From the NCBI GenBank assembly GCA_023434025.1, contig JAEYTL010000056.1, positions 1 through 64,000 of the forward strand: a stretch of DNA of 64,000 bases, in the 5' to 3' direction. The position numbers were made by a program, and so were the translations under genes. The notes under the pieces were generated by a model. The model ran no database searches, was not told where the DNA came from, and worked only from the letters and a program-made list of their open reading frames with translations. Below are positions 15,945-24,058 of the stretch, piece after piece. Source of the stretch: Bacteroidota bacterium. GTDB lineage: Bacteria > Bacteroidota > Bacteroidia > Flavobacteriales > Flavobacteriaceae. Every line of letters begins with the position of its first letter. Within the stretch, counting starts at the first letter, position 1.

Positions 15945-18155
15945 TTATTGAATGATGATTTTATTAGTCGAAATTTTATTGTTGTTATCTTGAATTTTTA
16001 CTAAATAAATTCCTGAAGCCAAATGAGAGACATTGATTTGCTTTTCAGTCGATGATGTCACTTTTTGACCTTGGATAGTATAAATTTCAACCGATTTTAT
16101 TTCTAAAGCGGTTTCGATGTTTAAAATATCATTGGCTGGATTTGGATACAATTTTATTTTGTTTTCTAGAGTGAAATTGTCTGTCGTTAAAGAATTATTA
16201 GTGTAAAGACTGCTGACATCGGCATCAGATAAAACATAATTGTAAATTTTTAAATCATCGATTGAACCATTGAACCATAATTCTCCTGCAACGCCAACGC
16301 CTAAACTGAAAGTATTAGAATTGTTTAAAGTATTCCATGCTTTTGTGGCTGAACCAATCTGTGTGCCATTTTTAAAGATTTTAGCAGTAGTTCCATCGTA
16401 TGTATAAGTGAAATGATACCAAACTCCTTCTGCATTTGATCCTATTGTATCAAAGTTATTATTGTATCCAAGATAAGAAGTACTATCTGGATTAAGTGAA
16501 CCTCCATTCGCATTGTTGAAATTTAGCTGTCCATAGGAAAAAGTCATATTATAGTCAGTACGCATTGTATTTATTTTTGACCAAAACGAGATTGTTCGAG
16601 CTGAATTTCCATAAGGTAATCCTGTTATTGTAGCTGTAGTACCAGTATTGTTGATATTGATTGCACTGTTTGCATTTCCATGTCTGTCATTCACAAATGA
16701 AGTTCCTGCATTTGATGTAAATGGAGAGTTTCCATTCAAGTTAGCATATGTATTGTCAAAACTATATTCTGCGATAGTTTGTTCTGTTAAAGTAGTAAAG
16801 TTTTCTATAGAACTTGATGTTGTACCATCGTTATTTGTTGCTTCAATTTTATAATAGTACGTTGTATTAGGTAATAATGAGTTGATTGTAACGCTGTTGG
16901 TTGTAGTATTATTGGTTGAAAATCCATTAGCCTGAGAGGATAAATTAGTGTCTGACAAACCATACTTTATCAAAGATGTTGCTGGACTGTTGGTTGTAGT
17001 TAAAGTGTAATTTATAGAAACTGTTGATGGTGAAGGTGTTTCAGAAATATTACTAATAATAGGTGGTGTTGGATTTTCAATTTGGTTATGGTTGAATAAA
17101 TTAGAAACTTCTGCATCGGTAATTGCTCTTTCAAACATTCTTAAATCATCAACAGTAAGTGTAGAGGTATTTCCACCTAATCGAAAAGCAAAATTGCTTC
17201 CTGTAACTAAATTATAAATCTGGTTTCCTATCAAAACTCCGTTCATGTACATTTTTACTTGAGTTCCGTTATAGGTTACAACCATATGTTGCCATGTATT
17301 AGCGGCATAATTTCCGCCAAAATTAGTATCACTAATGTACGATTGAAACACTGGATTTCCATTTGCGCCCAAATAACTTCCAAAATTACAATTTTCACAA
17401 GCGGTTCCATAAGTAAAAACATTAGCGTTTGTATTCACATTTGTTTTATACCACAAAGAAAAAGATCTGGAAGCATTACCAGTTGGAAGTAATGGAATAA
17501 CATTTTGTGAACCTGATACATTTGCATTTATTTGCATAGCACCATTAGCAGTTCCATTTCTATCTTCTACGAAAACTGTATTTGCAGCTCCAAAAGGGAA
17601 CAGTCCGTCTGTGTTGCTACGAGTATTGTCAAAAGTGTACTCAAAGGCGAAAGGTTTTTGCTCAGCTTTAAAATTATCAATATAAACCGAAATATTACTT
17701 GTAGAGTTAATTTGCATTCTAAATCTCACGTTTGAACCAGCTGGAACTAGATTACCCGGAATTGCTCCTCTAAGTGTTTTGCAACCTGGACTTAAGTCGG
17801 CAGTGGTAGCAATTTGTTGCCAAGAATTCGCATTATTAACATCGTAATACAAATATACATTTCCTGAAACCGCGCCAATTCCACGATTGTAATCAAATGA
17901 TACAATAATGGAATTACCGTCAGAAACATAATTAGAAGTGACAATCATTGCATGATTATTTGATGAATATAATCCGGCTAACATAGTATAACTTTGGTCA
18001 CATGCATAAGAATAAATTCCTCTTGAGAATCCTGCACTTTGACCTGTTGTTGACCAACCTGTCGGGAATGATGTTTCAAAGCTTTCCGAAACATTTATTT
18101 GGGCAAATGTTCCAAAAGTTACCAATAACAATAAGCATAGTAGTTTTGTTTTCAT
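15945..18155 (-). CDS. T9SS-secreted protein with two LamG domains and one FN3 domain
   Basis: 736 residues. Order: signal peptide (1-19), a CUB- or anchor-like beta domain (about 20-165), LamG-like domain 1 (about 170-345, ending VDDLRMFERAITDAEVSNLF), fibronectin type III (about 360-455, NTTYYYKIEATNNDG), LamG-like domain 2 (about 460-655, ending IDDLKIYNYVLSDADVSSLY) and a type A sorting domain (about 665-736: KLYPNPANDILNIE, SGIYLVKIQDNN). It should cross the outer membrane through the type IX system and stay on the surface or be released. Likely an adhesin or a carbohydrate-binding protein. A pair of direct repeats typical of LytTR regulators lies upstream. Confidence 0.85.
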   Translation of the reverse strand: MKTKLLCLLLLVTFGTFAQINVSESFETSFPTGWSTTGQSAGFSRGIYSYACDQSYTMLAGLYSSNNHAMIVTSNYVSDGNSIIVSFDYNRGIGAVSGNVYLYYDVNNANSWQQIATTADLSPGCKTLRGAIPGNLVPAGSNVRFRMQINSTSNISVYIDNFKAEQKPFAFEYTFDNTRSNTDGLFPFGAANTVFVEDRNGTANGAMQINANVSGSQNVIPLLPTGNASRSFSLWYKTNVNTNANVFTYGTACENCNFGSYLGANGNPVFQSYISDTNFGGNYAANTWQHMVVTYNGTQVKMYMNGVLIGNQIYNLVTGSNFAFRLGGNTSTLTVDDLRMFERAITDAEVSNLFNHNQIENPTPPIISNISETPSPSTVSINYTLTTTNSPATSLIKYGLSDTNLSSQANGFSTNNTTTNSVTINSLLPNTTYYYKIEATNNDGTTSSSIENFTTLTEQTIAEYSFDNTYANLNGNSPFTSNAGTSFVNDRHGNANSAININNTGTTATITGLPYGNSARTISFWSKINTMRTDYNMTFSYGQLNFNNANGGSLNPDSTSYLGYNNNFDTIGSNAEGVWYHFTYTYDGTTAKIFKNGTQIGSATKAWNTLNNSNTFSLGVGVAGELWFNGSIDDLKIYNYVLSDADVSSLYTNNSLTTDNFTLENKIKLYPNPANDILNIETALEIKSVEIYTIQGQKVTSSTEKQINVSHLASGIYLVKIQDNNNKISTNKIIIQ

Positions 18156-18178
18156 AAATTGTAGATTTAAAGTTTCAG

Positions 18179-18186
18179 CAAACTTA
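18179..18186 (-). promoter_or_regulatory. -7 element of the LamG T9SS gene
   Basis: Minus-strand TAAGTTTG matches TAnnTTTG and would start transcription about 20 nt before the ATG at 18155. The direct repeats at 18213-18245 begin about 27 bp upstream of it, a fitting position for an activator. Confidence 0.5.
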
Positions 18187-18212
18187 CTTTCAAGTCTTTT
18201 CCTTTTTATTAC

Positions 18213-18245
18213 TCAGTTTACGAAAGCTGTTTTTCAGTTTACGAA
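18213..18245. promoter_or_regulatory. Candidate LytTR binding site: 12-bp direct repeat, 21-bp period
   Basis: TCAGTTTACGAA occurs exactly twice (18213-18224 and 18234-18245), start-to-start distance 21 bp, two helical turns. LytTR-type regulators bind two direct half-sites of about 9 bp ([TA][AC][CA]GTTN[AG][TG]) with this period; TCAGTTTAC fits eight of nine positions. A LytTR regulator is encoded 3 kb away at 21226. The site lies between the divergent LamG gene and the sensor kinase gene. Confidence 0.55.
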
Positions 18246-18321
18246 TATGTTAAAATCATCGGTTTGTAAATTGGAAAAGCGGTTTGACAAACTGCTATCA
18301 ACTTGTTTTGTATTATTTTTA

Positions 18322-18329
18322 TAAGTTTG
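18322..18329 (+). promoter_or_regulatory. -7 element of the sensor kinase gene
   Basis: Plus-strand TAAGTTTG fits TAnnTTTG and places the mRNA start near 18333, downstream of the frame's first ATG (18284) and about 14 nt before a TTG at 18347 that opens a signal peptide. Confidence 0.45.
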
Positions 18330-18346
18330 TTTCAAATACCAATCCG

Positions 18347-21229
18347 TTGAAGTACATTCTATTTGTATGCTTATTTTTTATCCAAAATCTATCTGGACAA
18401 AATCCCTATTATCATACCATCAACAAAACCAACGGTTTGCCAAGCAATACGGTATATGACATCTATCAGGATAAAAACGAAATGATCTGGCTGGCAACCA
18501 ATGACGGCATTTGCAGTTATGACGGGTTTCAGTTTAAATCTTATTACAATGACGAGCAAACTTCCAAAGCCGGTTCAAACATAGTCGAAGATCGTTACGG
18601 GCGAATTTGGTATTGTAATTTTGACGGTAATATTTACTATGTTGAAAAAGGCAAGCTCCATATTCTGGATGTCAAGAAACCGATTGGCTATCATAAATTC
18701 AATATCATCGGCAACCAATTAATTTATTTGGAGAAAGATGAATTGGTGTTTCTGGATTTAAAAACATTGAAGAGAACCAATGTTTTGCCTTTTGATACCA
18801 CAGTCGTTTTAGGTGTTCAGAAAAAAGGAAATTCATTATTTGTTTTTTCCGATCATTTGTTTGAAATTCGTTCGGCAACGGATATAAAAAAACATCAGAT
18901 TCCTTCTGAAATTAAGGAGAAATTCAATGGTGGATTATTTTCTGTTTCCAATGAAAATTTACTGATCATTTCAAAATATTCTACTGATTATTGTCTTGTT
19001 AAAAACGGAAAATTTGAACTGAAAAAGTTTGATAACACGTCTAATTTTATTCAAAACATAACCGCAGAAAATCAGTTCAATTGGTTCTCAACAACCAAAG
19101 GATTACTGAAAATTAATGTAAATGTTCCCAATTTCAAGCCCGAAAGCTATTTTGACAACTATAATATTTCATCTATTTACAAAGATAAAAATCAAGGCTA
19201 TTGGATTACCACGTTAAACGAAGGTGTGCTTTATGTGCCTCATTTTAAGAACATATTGTATCAAACAATTGCTTTGCCAACTGTTTTAGAACAGACGAAT
19301 GATGCCATTTTTTATGGAACGGTAAATGATAAATTAGTTAAAACGAATGATCTAAAAAACCTCCAAAATCATCAGGTAATTTTCAACGGAAATTCCAATC
19401 ACAGCGTGGTTAATTTAAACGATAACCCGTTTCTAAATCTGTTGAGTTTTACTTCGAATACGTTTAAGATAAGCAACAAAAACGGAACTGTTTTAAAAGA
19501 AGACATCATTGCCATGAAACAACTTTTGGTTATTGATGACTGTTTTTATGCGTATGCTGCCAGCGGTAATTGCGGTTTAATCAAAGTTAAGGACGGAAAA
19601 AGCATTTGGAATGCTGCACATGAAAAATTCAGGAAAATATCTGAATTAAAAATGAATTATTCTTCGATGGTTTCCGGTGTAAGAGGAAAATCGGTTGCGT
19701 ATGACCGTTTGAATAAGACATTGTTTTTTGCTACAAACCTGGGTTTATTCCAATTTAAGAATGAGCAGTTAACGGAAATAAAACCCAACAATAAATCGCT
19801 AAATCTTTCAAAAATCTATTTTCACAATCAATTGATTTTAGGTTTAACAACCAATAACAAACTGGTTGAAATCAATGTGAACAATCATCAGATGAAAATG
19901 ATTTATGACAGCAAAATTACCGGGAATTTGTTACTCAAAATAAGACAGATTGATGACTATCTTTATTTAATTACGTCCAATAGCATTATGGCGTATCAGC
20001 TTACAACTAAAGCGGTGCAGAAGATTTTCAATGTAAATTCTGATGTAGAAATCAATGATATTTTGGTAAAAGAAAATAATTTGTATCTGGCGACTTCCAA
20101 AGGAATTATCAGTCTTGATAACACCACTTTTTCAACCGAAAAACAACCGAAATTTTTACTTCAAGATGTGTTGGTCAACCAAAAAAATGTTTTGCCTGAA
20201 AAGTTGCATGAATTGGATTATGATGAAAATGACATCGAAATTCAATTTTCGGTTATTTCCTATTTGCAAAGTCCGAATACGCCGATTTATTATTCCATCA
20301 ACAACGGTAATTGGCAGGAAATCAAAAACAATAGCCGGAGTTTACTCTTGAATTCCCTGGCTTCGGGGAATTATATTATTTCATTTAAAACTTCTTTAAA
20401 TGATGTATCACCGATGGAAATTTCTTTTAAAATTAATCAACCCATTTGGGCAAAATGGTGGTTTATCTCGCTGTTGATTTTGGCAGGACTGTATGGAATA
20501 AGTTTGTTTTACCGAAACCGGATTCGAAAAATCCAGCTTCGAAATCAAATTGCAATTGAAAAAGTAGCTTTGGAGAATAGTTTGAATCAATCGAAAATAA
20601 AAGCCATAAAATCGCAAATGAACCCGCATTTTTTCTACAATGCTTTAAACACTTTGCAATCGTATATTTTATCCAACGAGAAAAAACAAGCCGTTAATTA
20701 TTTGTCGAAGTTTTCTAATCTTACCCGAACCATTTTGGAATTGACCGAAAAAGATACGATTTCGATTGCCGAAGAAGTAAAAACCTTATCACTTTATCTT
20801 GAAATTGAAAAAGCACGTTTTGATGATGATTTTGAGTATCAGATTATCGTTGCTCCCGAAATAGATAGTGAGCAGACCAAAATTCCGTCGATGCTGTTGC
20901 AACCCTATGTGGAAAATGCCATCAAACACGGATTGTTGCACAAAGAAGGTTTGAAAAAGATATTTATTCAGTTTTCGAAAACCGAAGATTACATCAGTAT
21001 CATTATTGACGATAATGGCATCGGACGGAAAAAAAGCGGCGAACTGAACTCGATTAAGAACAAAAACCATCAATCGTTTGCCACAAAAGCCATTCAAAAC
21101 CGAATTGATTTACTGAACCAAAACCAAACCAATAAAATTTCTATTGAATTTACAGACAAAGTTAATCCAAGTCAAATGCCGATTGGAACAACGGTTCGAA
21201 TAGAAATCCCTAAAAGCGAAAACCTATGA
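18347..21229 (+). CDS. LytS-type sensor histidine kinase with ligand-binding propeller
   Basis: Start set at a TTG (18347) because LKYILFVCLFFIQNLSGQ is a signal peptide and the -7 element lies between it and the earlier ATG at 18284; the longer form would have 981 residues, this one 960. The large periplasmic part has two-component-regulator propeller repeats (NKTNGLPSNTVYDIYQDKNEMIWLATNDGI) and a Y_Y_Y-like domain before one membrane segment (WWFISLLILAGLYGISLFY). The cytoplasmic kinase is of the His_kinase PF06580 type: QMNPHFFYNALNTLQ holds the phospho-His, LQPYVENAIKHGL is the N box and IIIDDNGIGRKKSG the G1 box. The stop overlaps the regulator gene start (ATGA). Confidence 0.85.
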   Translation: MKYILFVCLFFIQNLSGQNPYYHTINKTNGLPSNTVYDIYQDKNEMIWLATNDGICSYDGFQFKSYYNDEQTSKAGSNIVEDRYGRIWYCNFDGNIYYVEKGKLHILDVKKPIGYHKFNIIGNQLIYLEKDELVFLDLKTLKRTNVLPFDTTVVLGVQKKGNSLFVFSDHLFEIRSATDIKKHQIPSEIKEKFNGGLFSVSNENLLIISKYSTDYCLVKNGKFELKKFDNTSNFIQNITAENQFNWFSTTKGLLKINVNVPNFKPESYFDNYNISSIYKDKNQGYWITTLNEGVLYVPHFKNILYQTIALPTVLEQTNDAIFYGTVNDKLVKTNDLKNLQNHQVIFNGNSNHSVVNLNDNPFLNLLSFTSNTFKISNKNGTVLKEDIIAMKQLLVIDDCFYAYAASGNCGLIKVKDGKSIWNAAHEKFRKISELKMNYSSMVSGVRGKSVAYDRLNKTLFFATNLGLFQFKNEQLTEIKPNNKSLNLSKIYFHNQLILGLTTNNKLVEINVNNHQMKMIYDSKITGNLLLKIRQIDDYLYLITSNSIMAYQLTTKAVQKIFNVNSDVEINDILVKENNLYLATSKGIISLDNTTFSTEKQPKFLLQDVLVNQKNVLPEKLHELDYDENDIEIQFSVISYLQSPNTPIYYSINNGNWQEIKNNSRSLLLNSLASGNYIISFKTSLNDVSPMEISFKINQPIWAKWWFISLLILAGLYGISLFYRNRIRKIQLRNQIAIEKVALENSLNQSKIKAIKSQMNPHFFYNALNTLQSYILSNEKKQAVNYLSKFSNLTRTILELTEKDTISIAEEVKTLSLYLEIEKARFDDDFEYQIIVAPEIDSEQTKIPSMLLQPYVENAIKHGLLHKEGLKKIFIQFSKTEDYISIIIDDNGIGRKKSGELNSIKNKNHQSFATKAIQNRIDLLNQNQTNKISIEFTDKVNPSQMPIGTTVRIEIPKSENL

Positions 21230-21972
21230 CAGCTATTATAATTGATGACGAAAAACGAGCGAGAGTTTCATTGGCTTTGCTGGTCAAAGAGTTTTATCCT
21301 TCGCTGGAAATCGTTGCCGAATGCGAAAATTTGCCGCAAGGTGTAAAAGCCATCCGAAAACTGAAGCCTAATGTGGTTTTTCTGGATATTGAAATGCCTG
21401 GTCACAGCGGTTTGGAATTGCTTGATTTTTTTGATGAAAATGAAATCAATTTCGAAATTATTTTCACAACCGCTTACAATGAATATGCGGTAAAAGCATT
21501 CAAGTTTTCTGCGATTGATTATTTACTGAAACCCATAAATCCGGACGAATTGGTCAATGCATTAAAACGAATGGAAAAGCAAAAACTAAAATTGGAAAAC
21601 TACAAAGTACTTCAAGAAAATATCAAGCAAGAAACCTTGAATAAAATTGCGGTTCCGTCAGGAAATAGCATTCTTTTCATTGAAACTTCAGAGATTATTT
21701 TCATCAAAGGCGAAGGTGCGTATGCTGAAATTTTTTGTCAAAACGACGTCAGATATTTAGTTAGCCGAAACCTTAAAAATTTTGAAGATATTTTGTGTTT
21801 CGACAATCGGTTTATCCGTGTTCACAAATCATATATTGTCAATATGAGTTATTGCAATTCGTTCCATAAATCGGATGGCGGCAGTTTAATCCTGAAAAAC
21901 GGACAAAACATTCCGGTTTCGGCAGAAAAAGTAACGTCGATTATGGATTATTTTTCGATGATTAAAAGGTAA
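21226..21972 (+). CDS. LytTR-family response regulator
   Basis: 248 residues. Receiver domain 1-120: acidic pocket IIDDEKR, phospho-acceptor Asp in NVVFLDIEMPGHSG, and LLKPINPDEL with the conserved Lys. The C-terminal LytTR DNA-binding domain (about 140-245) shows IIFIKGEGAYAEIF, SRNLKNFEDIL and FIRVHKSYIVNM. It overlaps the kinase gene by 4 bp and forms a cognate pair with it. Likely targets are the divergent promoters at 18.2-18.3 kb. Its 3' end overlaps the convergent aroA by 11 bp. Confidence 0.95.
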   Translation: MTAIIIDDEKRARVSLALLVKEFYPSLEIVAECENLPQGVKAIRKLKPNVVFLDIEMPGHSGLELLDFFDENEINFEIIFTTAYNEYAVKAFKFSAIDYLLKPINPDELVNALKRMEKQKLKLENYKVLQENIKQETLNKIAVPSGNSILFIETSEIIFIKGEGAYAEIFCQNDVRYLVSRNLKNFEDILCFDNRFIRVHKSYIVNMSYCNSFHKSDGGSLILKNGQNIPVSAEKVTSIMDYFSMIKR

Positions 21973-23212
21973 ATCCAACCGATTTTAAATCTTCCCAAAA
22001 CGTTGGATAGGATTTTGAAACTACTTCAGCTTCTTCAATGATAATCGGAACTTTTAAAGCTAATGGAGCAAAAGCCATAGCCATTCGATGGTCTTGGTAG
22101 GTTTTGATGCTGATGTTTTCATTGATTATTTCCGATGGTTCCAAAGTCAAACTATCATTGGTAACAGAAATAGTTGCTCCAAGTTTTGTCAATTCGTTTT
22201 TCAAGGCTTCCAATCGGTCTGTTTCTTTGATTTTCAACGTATGCAATCCGGTTAAATGGCAGCCAATTCCCAATCCAAAGCAAGTAACCGCAATGGTTTG
22301 GGCTATATCTGGTGATGATTGAAGATTGAAGAATAACGATTTTTGATTTTTGATGTTGTAATTGATTTTTGATATTGATATTGAATTATCAGTAGTAAAA
22401 ATAGTCTGTACCCCAAAACCTTTATAAATTTCAACCAAAGCAGCATCGCCTTGTAAACTGTTTTGTTTGTAGCTCGACAATGTGATTTGAGTTCCAATTT
22501 CGGATAAGGCAACGATAGAAAACCAGTAAGAAGCCGATGACCAATCTGATTCAATAGTAAGAAGTTTGGAGTTTATAGTTTGGAGTGGATTAACTTTGAT
22601 TTTATTTTCAATAAAAGAGGTTTCTAAGCCTATTTCGTTTAATAAAGTCAAGGTCATCTTAATGTATGGAACAGAAGTAATTTCGCCTTCAAGTGTTAAT
22701 TCTATTCCGTTCTCGAGTTTTGGTGCGATTAATAAAAGTGCGGAAATGTATTGACTGCTTACATTTGCCGGAAGTGAAACATTTGTTTGTGTTAATTTTT
22801 TCCCGATGATTCTTATTGGTGGAAAACCTTCGTTTTCTTCATAAGACATTTCAGCTCCGAGTTGCTGCAAGGCTTCAACTAAAATTTTAATTGGTCGTTC
22901 TTTCATGCGGGAAGAACCCGTGAGAACAACTTCTTTTCCTTCCTGAATGGAGAAAAAAGCCGTTAAAAACCGCATGGCAGTTCCGGCGTGGTGAACATCT
23001 ATTAGTGTCGGGTTGCGAGTTTCGGGTTGCGAGTTTTGTAATGCTTTCAACATTACGTCGCTATCATCAGAATTGGAAGTGTTTTCTAAAATTAAATTTG
23101 GATACAAAGCTTGTAACAATAATAAACGATTGGTTTCCGATTTGCTTCCAGTGATTGAAAGTTTCGAGTTTCGAGTTTCGAGTTTCGAGTTATATGTTAA
23201 ATGTAAAACCAT
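21962..23212 (-). CDS. aroA: 3-phosphoshikimate 1-carboxyvinyltransferase (EPSP synthase)
   Basis: Sixth step of the shikimate pathway. The main active-site motifs are present: TGSKSETNRLLLLQAL, HHAGTAMRFLTAFF, SSQYISALLL, DWSSASYWFS, SPDIAQTIAVTCFGLG, KETDRLEALKNELTKLGA and DHRMAMAFAPLAL. The length of 416 is normal, but three places carry odd Asn-Ser-Lys-Leu-Glu-Thr-type sequence that is the translation of simple DNA repeats (see findings). The start overlaps the stop of the SMR exporter gene (TAATG). Confidence 0.93.
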   Translation of the reverse strand: MVLHLTYNSKLETRNSKLSITGSKSETNRLLLLQALYPNLILENTSNSDDSDVMLKALQNSQPETRNPTLIDVHHAGTAMRFLTAFFSIQEGKEVVLTGSSRMKERPIKILVEALQQLGAEMSYEENEGFPPIRIIGKKLTQTNVSLPANVSSQYISALLLIAPKLENGIELTLEGEITSVPYIKMTLTLLNEIGLETSFIENKIKVNPLQTINSKLLTIESDWSSASYWFSIVALSEIGTQITLSSYKQNSLQGDAALVEIYKGFGVQTIFTTDNSISISKINYNIKNQKSLFFNLQSSPDIAQTIAVTCFGLGIGCHLTGLHTLKIKETDRLEALKNELTKLGATISVTNDSLTLEPSEIINENISIKTYQDHRMAMAFAPLALKVPIIIEEAEVVSKSYPTFWEDLKSVGFTF

Positions 23213-23538
23213 TATTTGGAAACAACTTTTAGTCCGATGATGGAAATGATTAAGGTACTGATAAAAAACACTCTCCAGAAAGTGGCGGGTTCTTTAAAAA
23301 CTAATATGCCAACGAGCACACTTCCAACGGCACCGATTCCGGTCCAAACCGCATAAGCCGTTCCGATGGGCAATTCTTTGGTTACTTTGACCAATAAAAC
23401 CATGCTGATGGTTAAACAGATTAAAAATCCGGCGTACCAAAACCACATAGTTGTTCCTGTCGTTTCTTTGGCTTTGCCGAGGCAAGCGGCAAAAGCAACT
23501 TCAAATAATCCGGCGATGATGAGTAGAATCCAGTTCAT
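23212..23538 (-). CDS. Small multidrug resistance family exporter, Gdx/SugE-like
   Basis: 108 residues, four membrane segments. The essential Glu13 lies in LFEVAFAACLGKA, and the AYAVWTGIGAVGSVLVG segment is characteristic. The sequence is closer to the guanidinium exporter (Gdx, formerly SugE) branch than to EmrE, judged from the WILLIIAGLFEV start and the KEPATFWRVFFI segment. The protein would act as a dual-topology antiparallel dimer. The start overlaps the 64-residue gene by 4 bp. Confidence 0.85.
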   Translation of the reverse strand: MNWILLIIAGLFEVAFAACLGKAKETTGTTMWFWYAGFLICLTISMVLLVKVTKELPIGTAYAVWTGIGAVGSVLVGILVFKEPATFWRVFFISTLIISIIGLKVVSK

Positions 23539-23729
23539 TTTTCTTTTTTTTGGTTTCGGATTTTTTCAAAGATAAAAATTTCGCCAATAGCCATACCAAT
23601 ACCGAAAATGATACTCAACAATACAATGTCTTTAAAAAGCATCTCTATTTTTAAAAAATAAAGCATTAATCCAAATAACGGACCTATGATAAAAATTCCG
23701 GCAACCAAAGTAGCTAGGTTTTTTTTCAT
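23535..23729 (-). CDS. Small two-TM membrane protein of unknown function
   Basis: 64 residues: two hydrophobic segments (about 5-25 and 30-52) and a short basic tail (EKIRNQKKEK). It begins directly after the MazG-like gene and overlaps the SMR gene by 4 bp, so it is translated as part of this operon. No family recognised. The tight coupling with a small exporter suggests a partner, but nothing in the sequence proves it. Confidence 0.65.
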   Translation of the reverse strand: MKKNLATLVAGIFIIGPLFGLMLYFLKIEMLFKDIVLLSIIFGIGMAIGEIFIFEKIRNQKKEK

Positions 23730-24056
23730 TTATTTTAATTTATCGTTATTATGATGTCTGTCGTGGTCTCTCTTGGTTTTTAAATCCATTTTTTTGTCGA
23801 AAGCCGCTTGTAAATCTACACCGGTTTGGTTGGCAAGGCAAAATACTACAAAAACCACATCGGCTAATTCTTCGCCAAGGTCTTTGTTTTTATCACTTTC
23901 TTTTTCGGATTGTTCTCCATAACGGCGGGCAATTATACGAGCAACTTCACCAACTTCTTCGGTCAGTTGTGCCATATTGGTCAGTTCGTTAAAATAACGA
24001 ACACCATGGTTTTTAATCCAGTTATCTACTTCGAGTTGGGCGTTTTTGAGGTTCAT
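23730..24056 (-). CDS. MazG-like nucleotide pyrophosphohydrolase
   Basis: 108 residues with the MazG metal-binding layout: LTEEVGEVARIIARRYGE, then DLGEELADVVFVVFCLANQTGVDL (the EExxE ... ExxD pattern). Such proteins hydrolyse non-canonical or excess NTPs to NMP and pyrophosphate. Short single-domain version. It starts 2 bp after the DUF3857 gene upstream and ends next to the 64-residue gene. Confidence 0.9.
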   Translation of the reverse strand: MNLKNAQLEVDNWIKNHGVRYFNELTNMAQLTEEVGEVARIIARRYGEQSEKESDKNKDLGEELADVVFVVFCLANQTGVDLQAAFDKKMDLKTKRDHDRHHNNDKLK

Positions 24057-24058
24057 GA

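Noticed and set aside
23160..23190. Short CRISPR-like repeats
   Set aside because: Units of 7-8 bp in direct tandem without spacers; a simple-sequence repeat. No CRISPR array or cas gene occurs in the window.
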